This document shows, in pieces, positions 17,538 to 27,248 of a stretch of 64,000 bases of DNA (positions within the stretch are counted from its first letter, which is position 1; every line of letters starts with the position of its first letter). The stretch is taken from the NCBI RefSeq assembly GCF_900105355.1, contig NZ_FNSC01000001.1, positions 558,001 through 622,000 of the forward strand, read 5' to 3'. The notes beneath the pieces are model-generated. The model was not told the DNA's origin. It made no database searches and was given only the letters and a program-made list of their open reading frames with translations. The stretch comes from Pseudomonas anguilliseptica. GTDB lineage: Bacteria; Pseudomonadota; Gammaproteobacteria; Pseudomonadales; Pseudomonadaceae. Position numbers and translations under genes: made by a program.

Positions 17538-19672
17538 TCATTGCGTAACGGCAAATTGTGCCAATCCAGCTGTGCGGGGAAGGTGTTGATCTGCTCGGCG
17601 TCTAGCCCCGGCGCGACTAGAAAGCCCTGCATGATTGCGCAGTTGTGCGCCGCCAGCCAATCACGCTGAGCCATGGTTTCCACACCCTCAGCGATCACTT
17701 CCAGCCCCAGATTGCGGCCCAGATCGATGATAGTGCTGACCACCGCAGCGTCACGCGGCGAGTCGAGCATATTGGAGACAAACAGGCGATCAACCTTCAG
17801 CGTATCCAGTTCGAAATGACGCAGGTAAGCCAGCGATGAATAACCGGTGCCGAAATCATCGATGGCGATTTTCACCCCGAGCTTGCGCAACTGACGCAGC
17901 TGTTCTTGGCTGGCTTGCAGATCCTGCATCAGCGCGCCTTCGGTGACTTCCACGTCCAGTTGCCGAGGGTTCAACTGGTGTTCTTCAAGCACCCGGCGCA
18001 GATCATCGACCAGCTGCGGCATACCGAACTGCACCGGACTGACATTCAGGCTGAGCACCAGTTCGTTGCCGAAGTGCTGGCTCAGCTGTTGGCATTTTTC
18101 GATCCCAGCCTGGAAGATCCAGCCGCCCAGGCGGTTGATCAGACGTGTCTCCTCCAGCAACGGAATAAACACCCCTGGCGCCACGGTGCCGGCAACCCGA
18201 TGTTGCCAGCGCAGCAAAGCTTCGAAGCCACGCAGGCGCCCGCTCTCCAGGTAGATCTGCGGCTGGTAGACCAGCACGAAATCATCATTCTCGATAGCGT
18301 TGCGCAGGCTTTCCTCGAGCATCAACCGTGAGCGCGCACGGCCATTCATTTCCGGGGAAAAGAACCGGTACTGCTGACGACCGGTGCGCTTGGCCTCATA
18401 CATGGCCATGTCAGCAGCGCGCAGCAAATCTTCCACGGTTTGCCCACACTCGGGGAAACAGGCAATGCCCACACTCGCGCCCAGAGTCACCTCGATGCCG
18501 TCGAGGTTATGCCGCACCGACACCTGCTCAATCAGCTTTTCGGCGATGCGCGCAGCGTCTTCCGGGTGTTCCAGGCTGTCGAGCAGGGCAGTGAACTCAT
18601 CGCCACCAATCCGCGCCAGGCTGTCATAGGGGCGCAGGCTGGTCTTGAGCTGCTCGCCAACCAGTTTGAGCAAGCGGTCGCCCACGTCGTGACCGAGGGA
18701 ATCATTGATCCGCTTGAAGCCATCCAGATCGAGATAGAGCACCGCCATACGCTGACCACTGCGATTGATCCGCGACAACGCCGACTCCAGCGCCTGATAG
18801 AAACCACGGCGGTTGAGCAGACCAGTCAAGGCGTCGGTAATCGCCTGCGACTCCAGTTGCTGATGCAAATGACGCACAACCGACATATCCAGCGCCATCA
18901 CCACCATGGCATGCTGCAGGCGCGGCATGGGCGAACAGGAAAGCGCCACCGGCACCTGCCCTCCATTCAAGGTGCGTAGGCTGGCATCGTGTAGGCGGTA
19001 AGACTCACCGCGACGCCATTGCAGGTAAAACTCGGACAGACGCCAGTCGCTGGTGACTTTCGGGCTGACTAGATAGGAGAGCATTTCACTGCCTTCCAGA
19101 TCGCTGATCGAGCCTCCAAGCATGCGCGCCATCGCCGGGTTGGCGAAATTGATCCGGCCATCTTCACCCACCACCATGATGCCTTCGGCGGCGTTATCCA
19201 GCACCGAGGCATTGAAGGCCCGCGCCGTGTCTAGTTGCTGAGTCAGTTGCAGCAGCTCGCTGCGATTACGCTCATGCTCAAGTAGGGCGTGAATCTTATG
19301 ACGTAATACGTTGGTATCGAACGGTTTGAGCATAAAATCCACCGCGCCGGTGGCGTAGCCCTTGATCACCGATTCCTGGGTCTGCGCGATGGCGGACACG
19401 AAGATGATCGGGGTGTAGCGAGTACACGGGTTGCCGCGCATCAGCCGGGCGACCTCGAAGCCATCCATGTGCGGCATTTGTACATCCAGCAGCACCAGGC
19501 CGACGTCCTCTTCGAGCAGACACTGCAGGGCGGCCTCGCCCGAGTCGACACAACGCAGTTGCCAGTCGCCCTCTTCCAGCAGGGCTTGCATAGCCACCAG
19601 GTTTTCCGGTCGGTCATCCACTACCAGCAAAATCTGCGTACTGGGCACGATATTCAGCTGTACATGCGCCAT
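17522..19672 (-). CDS. Response regulator with REC, PAS, GGDEF and EAL domains
   Basis: 716 aa from MAHVQLNIVPSTQ. REC (about 15-130): DDRPENL, phospho-acceptor in GLVLLDVQMPHMDG, Lys in DFMLKPF. PAS (about 170-285). GGDEF (about 300-450) with intact ARIGGDEFTALL. EAL (about 470-710) with FEALLRW, IDDFGTGYSSLAYL and LDTLKVDR, all catalytic motifs kept. It could therefore make and/or degrade c-di-GMP under control of phosphorylation. It lies 71 bases downstream of the hybrid kinase gene on the same strand, its likely partner. An alternative upstream start adds 23 residues that do not resemble REC domains. Confidence 0.93.
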   Translation of the reverse strand: MAHVQLNIVPSTQILLVVDDRPENLVAMQALLEEGDWQLRCVDSGEAALQCLLEEDVGLVLLDVQMPHMDGFEVARLMRGNPCTRYTPIIFVSAIAQTQESVIKGYATGAVDFMLKPFDTNVLRHKIHALLEHERNRSELLQLTQQLDTARAFNASVLDNAAEGIMVVGEDGRINFANPAMARMLGGSISDLEGSEMLSYLVSPKVTSDWRLSEFYLQWRRGESYRLHDASLRTLNGGQVPVALSCSPMPRLQHAMVVMALDMSVVRHLHQQLESQAITDALTGLLNRRGFYQALESALSRINRSGQRMAVLYLDLDGFKRINDSLGHDVGDRLLKLVGEQLKTSLRPYDSLARIGGDEFTALLDSLEHPEDAARIAEKLIEQVSVRHNLDGIEVTLGASVGIACFPECGQTVEDLLRAADMAMYEAKRTGRQQYRFFSPEMNGRARSRLMLEESLRNAIENDDFVLVYQPQIYLESGRLRGFEALLRWQHRVAGTVAPGVFIPLLEETRLINRLGGWIFQAGIEKCQQLSQHFGNELVLSLNVSPVQFGMPQLVDDLRRVLEEHQLNPRQLDVEVTEGALMQDLQASQEQLRQLRKLGVKIAIDDFGTGYSSLAYLRHFELDTLKVDRLFVSNMLDSPRDAAVVSTIIDLGRNLGLEVIAEGVETMAQRDWLAAHNCAIMQGFLVAPGLDAEQINTFPAQLDWHNLPLRNEKPAG

Positions 19673-19743
19673 AACTTCTCCCTTGTCCCTGGCGAGCGCC
19701 TTGCGACTCCTATTGCGGTTGAGAGTAGCAGCCCACAGCAAAA

Positions 19744-22700
19744 CTACTGCGATGGCGCGACAGATGTGCCGACATATGGATCGGCAATAGCCAGCCAGCG
19801 CACCAGCAGCTCAAGCAAAGCCTCGCGGCTGACCGGTTTGGCCAGATAATCATCAGCACCCGCGGTGATGCACTTCTCTCTGTCGCCTTTCATCGCATGG
19901 GCAGTCAGGGCGATGATCGGAATGCTGCAGCCGTGTTCGGTCTTGAGCAGCCGTGTGGCGGTGTAGCCGTCCATGGTCGGCATGGCCATATCCATCAGGA
20001 TCAGGTCGAACGGCTCGCGCTCATATGCATTGATTGCCTCCTGACCGTCCTTGGCCGAGCTGATGATCAGCCCCACCTCGTCAAGCAAAGCGGTCAGGGC
20101 ATAGACGTTGCGTACATCATCATCAACCAACAGCACGCGCCGGCCTTCCAGCGGATTCTCGACTCTCGGGCGTCCCAGCCGCGCGGGGTCGCGCACGCTG
20201 CCAAGAAAGCCCTGCACCGCCTCGCTCAGCTCCTGCATGTCCTCGCCGTGTTTGTGCACCACCACCGCGCTGTAACGGCGCAGGCGCTGCAGGGCCTGAC
20301 GGGTAACATCGACACCGGTATTGATCACCACCCGCGTGCCATTCAGGGGGCGCTGGCGGTTGAGGGTTTCCAGCAGTTCAAAGCCGTCTTGATCGGGTAG
20401 ATCAAGGTCGATCACCAATGCGTTGAACATGCCGCCGGCGTAGGCCTGCTGCGCCTCATCAGCGCGCGCGCAGGCCAGCACATCAAAGCCCAACTGCTGC
20501 AGATGCTCACGGTAATGTTCACGCTCAACCTCGACATCTTCGACCAGCAACAGGCGCTGCGCTGGGGACTGGTCAAGCTGTTGCAGGTCGACAAACACCT
20601 GCTCCAGGTCAGCGCGCTGAATCGGCTTGACCAGGTAGCGCGTGCCGTCATCGTTCCAGTCCACCGGTTGCGGCACGCAGGAGATGATATGCACCGGCGT
20701 GTTGCGATGACTGGCCTGGCCACGCAGGCGGCGAAACAGCTGCCAACCGCTGATATCCGGCAGCAGAATATCCAAGATCACCGCACTGAAGTGCTCGCTT
20801 TGCAGCAGGTTGAGCGCCTGCAACCCAGAGCGGCAATGCACGCTGGAAAAGCCGTGGGCATGGGCCTCTTCGGCGAGTACCGCAGCAAAATTCACATCGT
20901 CTTCGACAATCAGCACAGCCGGGCCCTCACCGCTGCGTTGCGGTGCGCCTGCTACAGGCCCCGTATGGGCCTGCGCCACCACTCGCACCGGCAGGTGCAC
21001 GGTAAAGCAGGAGCCTTCACCAGGCGCGCTTTGCAGGCTGATCTCACCGTCCATGGCCAGTACCAGCTGACGGGTAATGGCCAACCCCAGCCCGGTGCCA
21101 CCGAAGCGCCGACTGGTGGAACCATCAATCTGCTGAAAGGCCTGAAATATCTGCTCATGCTGCTCGGGGGGGATGCCAATACCGCTGTCGCGCACGCTGA
21201 AGTTGAGCAGCTCATAGCCCTCCTCCGGCTCGCCACTGGCGCAGGACACCGTCAAGCTGACCTCACCGTGCTCAGTAAACTTAAGGGCATTGGACAGCAA
21301 GTTGAGCAGAATCTGTTGCAGGCGGATGCGGTCCGTGTGAATCACCCGCGGCACTCCGGCCTCTAGCTGGGTATGTAAGCGCAGGCCCTTGATCTCGGCC
21401 ATCGGCCGCAGGCTGGCATCAAGCTCGACGAGAATGTCCTGCATGTTCAACGGCTCGAGCTTGAGCTGCATGCGCCCGGATTCGACCTTGGCCAGATCGA
21501 GCACATCGTTGATCAACTGCAGCAGGTCACTGCCGGCCCGGTGCACGATATCGGCATGTTTGGCCTGCTTCTCGGTCAGGTTACCGGCACTGTTCAAGCG
21601 CAACTGGTCGCTGAGAATCAGGATGCTATTAAGCGGCGTGCGCAGCTCATGGGACATATTAGCCAGGAACTCGGATTTGTAGCGGTTGGCCAAAGTCAAC
21701 TGATCAGCCTGATCACGCAGGCGCTGTTCGGCGGCCTTGCGCGCGCAGGTCAATCAGGTTGATCAGGTAATTGACCCCACCGGAGTCGCCCAGCACGCTC
21801 AGGCTCAGAGCCACCGGAATTTCCTCGCCGAGATCACCGCGCGCCAGGTATTCGTTGGATCGCTCGGAGGTGTCGTGATCAATGGCCAGAGCACTAAGCT
21901 GCTCGACACTCGGCAAAAAGCGTTTGACCCGTTCACCGACCAAGCTCTCGGGCGTCGAGTCGAGCAGATCGGCGGCGCTGCGGTTAGCCATCTCGATCCG
22001 ACCCTGGGCGTTGCACAGCAACGTCGCCACCGGCAGCCGCTCGACCAGCAGGCGAAAGCGCTCTTCGCGCTCACGCAGTTTGTTGGTGGCCAGGTGGTTG
22101 GCATGCATCTCGCGCTCACGCAAATACAGGTATCCACCAACCAGCAAGGCCAACAGGGCCGCAGCCACCAGGCCGATCCATAAACTGATACCGCTACGGC
22201 TGGAGAAGGCCGCCTCATAGGCGGGTGTACTGGTTACCTGTAGCACCCAGTTGCGTCCATACAAGGGTAATTCCAGTTCATGCTGAAAGCGTGGCTGCGG
22301 GGAAGCACCCTGCTCCTCGGCGCTTAACAACGGGGTTTGCAAGGCCTGCTGATCCTTGATCACCACATCAAAGCGCTGGCTCTGCGCCCCGAGAATGCCC
22401 TCCATCAGCTCATGGCTGCGAAACGCCCCATGCACCACGCCGAGCAAGGCCGCCCGGCGTTCCTCCACACTACTCAGCGGCATGCCAGGCAGGTACACCG
22501 GCAGGAACAGCAGCCCCCCCCTGCACATTGGCCTCGATTTCCTGGCGCAAGGTGACCGGCGCACTGAGAATTGCCTGACCACTGTCGATGGCCTGCTCAA
22601 CTGCGGCACTCCGTACGGCTTCGCTGAGCATGTCGTAACCCAGCACCCTTCGGTTGCGCCAATCCAGCGGGCTGATGTAGTCGATCAACAGGTAATGCTC

Positions 22701-23126
22701 GCGCGCCCCTACTGGGGAAAGCTGGTAGTCCGCTCGCCCCTGGCTCTGCTGCGCAGCCAGAAAAGCATCAAGCTGTTCGGCACGCAGATACCGCGACCAT
22801 ACCAGGGCCAGGGTGCCCGGATAACGGTCCTGCAGCTGCAGCTGATCGAGGGCGCGATCCCATTCGGTCAGGGACACATGATCACTGCCGGTCATCAGCC
22901 CGGAAACGCCGCGCAAGGCCATTTCATAGACGTGCATGCGGTTTTTCACCCGCTGGCCGATGTCCTGCGCTTCCTGCTCGAAGCGCTGCTGGCTCTGCTC
23001 GCGCTCACGCTGTTCGAAAACCTGCCACTGCCAGACGATCAAGGCCCCCAGGCCAAGCAACAAGGCCAGGGTGACCCACAATGGCAGCCAGGGTTTACGC
23101 GAAGTAGGAACAGGCCTGTCGTCCAT
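19744..23126 (-). pseudogene. Hybrid sensor histidine kinase (CHASE-PAS-HisKA-HATPase-3xREC) with two frameshifts
   Basis: Three consecutive minus-strand frames carry one kinase. Part 1 (23126 to about 22521): TM helix PLWVTLALLLGLGALIVW and a CHASE-type periplasmic sensor. Part 2 (about 22520-21745): rest of the sensor, a second TM helix (LWIGLVAAALLALLVGGYLY) and PAS. Part 3 (to 19744): HisKA with FLANMSHELRTPLNS, HATPase_c with GTGLGLAITRQL, then three receiver domains; the last has LILMDMAMPTMDG. The first break fits one extra base in a G8 tract (22514-22521, C8 on plus); the second fits loss of one GC unit at 21739-21746. Restored length would be about 1,127 aa. Both sit in simple repeats, so error, hypermutation and phase variation are all possible. 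Confidence 0.85.
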
Positions 23127-23251
23127 GATTGCTCCAGTTGTCGTCCATGTCCGGCGCAGGCAACGCGCCGATGCAGCAGGGTTATAGGAACCACTGCCAG
23201 CAGTCTAGTCACGAATTGAACAGGCGGCCGAGTCTAAATTGCAGGTATAAA

Positions 23252-23283
23252 AAAGCCGCGTATTCGTGCGAATACGCGGCTTT
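23252..23283 (-). terminator. Strong terminator of the OmpA-like lipoprotein gene
   Basis: A 15-bp perfect stem (23252-23266 with 23269-23283, core GCCGCGTATTCG) is followed by a T-run on the minus strand. It lies about 20 bases beyond the stop codon. Confidence 0.85.
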
Positions 23284-23302
23284 ATATGAAGACGCCTTAT
23301 GG

Positions 23303-23959
23303 TTACAGCGGACGCAGGTTGATTTCTACCCGGCGGTTCTGCGCGCGGCCTGCTTCATTGGCATTGCTGGCAATCGGCTGACTCGGCCCCGCGCCGTAGG
23401 ACGACAAACGCGAAGCCGGAACACCATTGGCACTCAGGTAAGAGGCAACACTTTGTGCACGACGGTTGGAAAGGTTCTGGTTCAACTCGAACGAGCCGGT
23501 GCTGTCGGTATGGCCAACGATATCCACACCGTTTTTGTTGAACTCCTTGAATACGGTGACCAGCGAATTGAGGGTTGGGTAGAAGCCGCTGGAAATGTCC
23601 GCCGAGTTGCTGGCGAAGGTGATGTTGCCTGGCATGATCAGCTTCAGGTCATCACCATTGCGCTGTACTTGCACGCCAGTGCCTTGCAGGGTCTGGCGCA
23701 ACTTGGCTTCCTGAGTATCAACGTAATAGCCGTAACCGCCACCGGCCGCACCACCGACTGCCGCGCCAATCAAGGCGCCTTTTGCGCGGTCTTTCTTGCT
23801 GGAAGTAGCTGCACCGATTACCGCACCAGTAACTGCGCCAACACCACCGTAGATGCCCGCTTTGCCTGCCTCGCGTTCACCGGTATAGGGATTGGTGGTA
23901 CAGCCGGCGAGTACGCCAAGACCGAGGGTAACAACAGCCAGATTTCGCCACAGCTTCAT
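23303..23959 (-). CDS. OmpA-family outer-membrane lipoprotein
   Basis: 218 aa. Lipobox in VTLGLGVLAGC; a glycine-rich YMGG/glycine-zipper segment follows (GIYGGVGAVTGAVIGAA and GALIGAAVGGAAGGGYGYY, about 35-80). The C-terminal OmpA domain (about 105-215) has VDIVGHTDSTGSFELNQNLS and RAQSVASYL, the peptidoglycan-binding residues, and ends RRVEINLRPL. It anchors the outer membrane to peptidoglycan. The glycine zipper could pack in a membrane. In P. aeruginosa a similar gene lies near pta (recalled). Confidence 0.92.
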   Translation of the reverse strand: MKLWRNLAVVTLGLGVLAGCTTNPYTGEREAGKAGIYGGVGAVTGAVIGAATSSKKDRAKGALIGAAVGGAAGGGYGYYVDTQEAKLRQTLQGTGVQVQRNGDDLKLIMPGNITFASNSADISSGFYPTLNSLVTVFKEFNKNGVDIVGHTDSTGSFELNQNLSNRRAQSVASYLSANGVPASRLSSYGAGPSQPIASNANEAGRAQNRRVEINLRPL

Positions 23960-24072
23960 GCGTACTTCCTTTGAATATCGGATCGGGACAGGTTTTGCAC
24001 CTGAGTTTTCGAGCCCGATACATAGCTAAAGTTCATTTTCAGAGGTAATTGAGCAGGCAAACACATGACCTG

Positions 24073-24717
24073 CTAGGCACGGATAAACGGGTTATCGCGC
24101 ATTTCATCACCGAGGCGCGTATCGGCGCCATGGCCAGTCACCACGGTGGCGTCTTCGTCTAGGCTGTACAGCCGCTGCTTGATCGAGCGCTCAATGGTCG
24201 GGTAATCGCCGCCCCACAAGTCGGTGCGGCCGATGCCACGTTTGAACAGGGTATCGCCGGCAATCAGCAGCTTGTCCTGGGGGAACCAGAAGCTCATCGA
24301 ACCCGGGGTATGCCCTGGCGTATGCAGGGCGACGCCGCAACCGCAGGCCAGCTCCTCGTCATCACTCAACCACTGATCCGGTGCCGGCACAGGCGTATAG
24401 GGCACGCCGAACATGCGGCACTGCATCTCCAGGTTGTCCCAGAGGAACTGATCCTCCTTGTGCAGATGCAGGGTCGCCCCGGTTTTCTCCTTCATCTGCC
24501 CTGAGGCAAGGAAGTGATCCAGGTGGGCATGGGTGTGAATGATGCTCACCACCTTCAGCCCATGGGCCTCCAGACGCGCCATGATCAGCTCGGGATTTCC
24601 ACCCGGGTCGACCACGATGGCCTTCTTGGTTACAGGGTCACCGATGATTGTGCCGTTGCACTGCAAAGGCCCGACGGGAAAGGTTTCGCGTATTAGCACG
24701 GGATTTGCGGCTTCCAT
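24073..24717 (-). CDS. Metallo-beta-lactamase-fold hydrolase (glyoxalase II-like)
   Basis: 214 aa, cytoplasmic. The metal site THAHLDH is preceded by the usual VVDPGGNPE strand; later ligands are in LHTPGHTPGSMSFW, IAGDTLFKRGIGRTDLWGGD and VVTGHGADTRLGDE. This matches short YcbL/GloB-like enzymes that hydrolyse thioesters such as S-lactoylglutathione. The C-terminal substrate-binding domain of classical GloB is absent. It is divergent from the integrase, which starts 50 bases away. Confidence 0.9.
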   Translation of the reverse strand: MEAANPVLIRETFPVGPLQCNGTIIGDPVTKKAIVVDPGGNPELIMARLEAHGLKVVSIIHTHAHLDHFLASGQMKEKTGATLHLHKEDQFLWDNLEMQCRMFGVPYTPVPAPDQWLSDDEELACGCGVALHTPGHTPGSMSFWFPQDKLLIAGDTLFKRGIGRTDLWGGDYPTIERSIKQRLYSLDEDATVVTGHGADTRLGDEMRDNPFIRA

Positions 24718-24767
24718 TGGTATTCCCTTATGATATTTGGCACAATTTTGTCACACCGAGATTAGAA

Positions 24768-25882
24768 ATGGCGACTTTTCGGAAGCGCGGCCCATCCCAG
24801 TGGCAAGTGCAGGTCAGACGCAAAGGATGGCCCCTGCAAACCAAGACATTCAATACCCAGGCCGAAGCCAAGACCTGGGCGACGATGATTGAACGTGAAA
24901 TGGATGCCGGTGTGTTCGCTAGCCGAAATGAGGCTGAATCCACCTCATTCTCCAAAGCCTTGGAGACATATGCTAGCGAAGTGACCAGCAAGAAACGAAG
25001 CAGCGCCTCCGAGCTATCTCGCATCCAAGCTATGCAGCGCCACCCTCTCGCCCTTCGCTCGCTAGCATTCGTGGTGCCGACTTGGCCAGCTATCGCGATG
25101 AGCGACTTGCGGAAGGCTTAGCACCGGCTACCGTCCGCAGGGAATTAGCGTTGATCTCCCACGTGTTCACCATCGCCAGAAAGGAATGGCGTATGGAGTC
25201 ACTGAACAACCCGGTTGAGCTCATTCGCCAGCCCAGCGTCGATGATGCCAGGGACAGACGCATTCTCAGCGCTGATGTGTGGACGTTCCAGAGTGGCAAA
25301 CTGGCTTGCGAGCATCTAGATGAGCTGGAAATGATCTGCCGCCACTCGCGCTCAACCGAGCTGCCTCAGATCGTCCGATTTGCTGTTGAAACAGGTATGC
25401 GCCGCGGCGAGATTTCCGGGCTGCTCCGTGCCAATGTAGATCTGAAAAAGCGGACTGCCCTCCTCCCAATGACGAAGAATGGTTCTTCACGCGGCGTACC
25501 GCTTTCCAGCCGAGCTGCCGCAATCGTTGAAAGCCAGCCAAAGCTAGAGGGCGGCCGAGTATTCAGAAGCCAACCAGACACTATCACCAAAGCATTTTTG
25601 GACGCCCTTGGTGACGCGCGGAGCACCTACGAGACAGGACTCAAGCGGCATCTAGAATCCCAAGGACTAGAGCAGAAGAAGGCTGAAGAGCTATCAGCCA
25701 AGGATACTTTCCTCGCCGACCTGCGATTTCACGACCTGCGCCACGAGGCCACTTCGCGCCTTGCCGAAATATTCCCTCTCCATGAACTAACCAAAATTAC
25801 CGGCCATCAAGACACGCGCATGCTTATGCGCTACTACCACCCAAGGACAGAGGATTTGGCGAAGAAGCTAAGGAAACCCTGA
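24768..25882 (+). pseudogene. Phage-type tyrosine integrase with a -1 frameshift and an IS-altered C-terminus
   Basis: From ATG 24768 the arm/core-binding part reads MATFRKRGPSQWQVQVRRKG to HPLALRSLA; the rest, IRGADLASYRDERLAEGLAP onward, is one frame back, joined at about 25069-25073 by one missing base. The catalytic domain is complete: Arg in VETGMRRGEISGLL, Lys strand after it, HDLRHEATSRL, ITGHQDTRMLMRYYHP (His-x-x-Arg, His and Tyr). IS5 inserted at CTAA (25868-25871) changes the last residues from LS to LRKP and supplies the stop at 25880. Restored length is about 371 aa. It probably brought in the island to its right. No tRNA target was found. Confidence 0.85.
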
Positions 25883-27063
25883 AGAAGACTTCCTGAATTT
25901 GGCAAAATACCTGAACTCCACCCGCCGAGTTTTCCGATGAAGCAGATGACCTTCGCCGACGCCGAGTACGCCGGCAAGCGCAAGCAAACCCGCAAAGAGC
26001 TGTTCCTGATCGAGATGGATCAGGTTGTGCCGTGGAAGGGTTTGATTGCCTTGATCGAACCGCATTACCCCAAGGGTGAAGGCGGACGTCCAGCCTATCC
26101 GCTGATGGCGATGTTACGGGTTCATTTGATGCAGAACTGGTTCGGCTACAGCGACCCGGCGATGGAGGAGGCTCTGTACGAGACCACCATCCTGCGCCAG
26201 TTTGCGGGTCTGAGCCTGGAGCGCATTCCCGACGAAACCACCATCCTCAACTTCCGCCGATTGCTGGAGAAACACGAACTGGCTGCGGGCATCTTGGCCG
26301 TCATCAATGGCTATTTGGGTGACCGCGGTTTGTCATTGCGCCAAGGCACCATCGTCGATGCCACGCTGATCAATGCGCCGAGTTCGACCAAGAACAAGGA
26401 CGGTAAGCGTGACCCGGAAATGCACCAGACCAAGAAGGGAAACCAGTATTACTTCGGCATGAAGGCGCACATCGGCGTCGATGACGAGTCGGGTTTAGTG
26501 CATAGCGTGGTCGGCACGGCAGCCAATGTTGCAGACGTTACTCAGGTCGACAAGCTGCTACACGGCAAAGAAAACATGGTGGGTGCCGACGCGGGTTACA
26601 CCGGCGTAGAGAAGCGGCCAGAACATGAAGGCCGTGAAGTGATCTGGCAGATCGCAGCCCGCCGCAGTACGTACAACACGTTGAGTAAGCGCAGCGCGCT
26701 GTACAAAGCCAAGCGCAAGATCGAGAAGGCCAAGGCGCAAGTTCGCGCCAAGGTCGAGCACCCGTTCCGGGTGATCAAGCGTCAGTTCGGTTATGTGAAG
26801 ACGCGTTTCCGTGGCCTGGCCAAAAACACCGCACAACTGGTAACGCTGTTCGCCCTGTCGAACCTGTGGATGGCCCGTCGACATTTGCTGACGAATGCAG
26901 GAGAGGTGCGCCTGTAATGTGGGAAATGACCGCTGCGAGGTGCTCGCGGCGGCCAGAAACACCGAAATGAGCGGATGACTTGATCGTTTTTGATCAGTTT
27001 TCCGCTTTCAAAATCAGCGGAGGCTGAAGTTGACCGGAAATACAGGGCTACTTCAGACCATCC
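25872..27063 (+). mobile_element. IS5-family insertion sequence, copy C (1,192 bp)
   Basis: Flanked by CTAA at 25868-25871 and 27064-27067. Ends are GGAAACCCTGAAGAAG on the left and, reverse complemented, GGATGGTCTGAAGTAG on the right. Same length and organisation as copies A and B but with many silent differences, so it is a distinct lineage. It is inserted in the last codons of the integrase gene. Confidence 0.92.
25937..26917 (+). CDS. IS5-family transposase (copy C)
   Basis: 326 aa, closely similar to the copy A protein. Differences include DQVVPWKG for DRVVPWKG, MHQTKKGN for MHSTKKGN and TYNTLSKRSALYK for TYKKLGKRSALYK. Catalytic motifs GTIVDATLINAPSS, VGADAGYTGVEKR and KVEHPFRVIKRQFG are intact, so it is probably functional. 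Confidence 0.94.
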   Translation: MKQMTFADAEYAGKRKQTRKELFLIEMDQVVPWKGLIALIEPHYPKGEGGRPAYPLMAMLRVHLMQNWFGYSDPAMEEALYETTILRQFAGLSLERIPDETTILNFRRLLEKHELAAGILAVINGYLGDRGLSLRQGTIVDATLINAPSSTKNKDGKRDPEMHQTKKGNQYYFGMKAHIGVDDESGLVHSVVGTAANVADVTQVDKLLHGKENMVGADAGYTGVEKRPEHEGREVIWQIAARRSTYNTLSKRSALYKAKRKIEKAKAQVRAKVEHPFRVIKRQFGYVKTRFRGLAKNTAQLVTLFALSNLWMARRHLLTNAGEVRL

Positions 27064-27078
27064 CTAAGTTAATGCAAA

Positions 27079-27176
27079 GGATGGTCTGAAAAAGTCCTTT
27101 CTCGAAAAATTCAGCCCAGAAACCATGAGGGTTACAGGGCAGTGAGCTCGCCAAATAGGGGCTTTTCAGAGTTTCC
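27079..27176. mobile_element. 98-bp MITE with IS5-type ends
   Basis: The left end GGATGGTCTGAAAAAGTCC and the reverse complement of the right end GGAAACTCTGAAAAGCCCC form terminal inverted repeats that match the ends of the IS5 copies here. CAAA flanks it on both sides (27075-27078 and 27177-27180). There is no coding capacity. It is probably a non-autonomous element mobilised by the IS5 transposase. It sits 12 bases beyond the target duplication of copy C and 70 bases before the membrane-protein gene. Confidence 0.7.
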
Positions 27177-27248
27177 CAAAGAATTAAAATGAAAAAAAAC
27201 GGGACGGTCTATAGCGCCAAGTTAAACGCCTCACCTTAGGAGACTCAC

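Noticed and set aside
24718..25121. tRNA or other attachment site for the integrase; programmed frameshift in the integrase
   Set aside because: No tRNA-like sequence is visible in the 50-base gap, and no slippery heptamer lies at the frame change.
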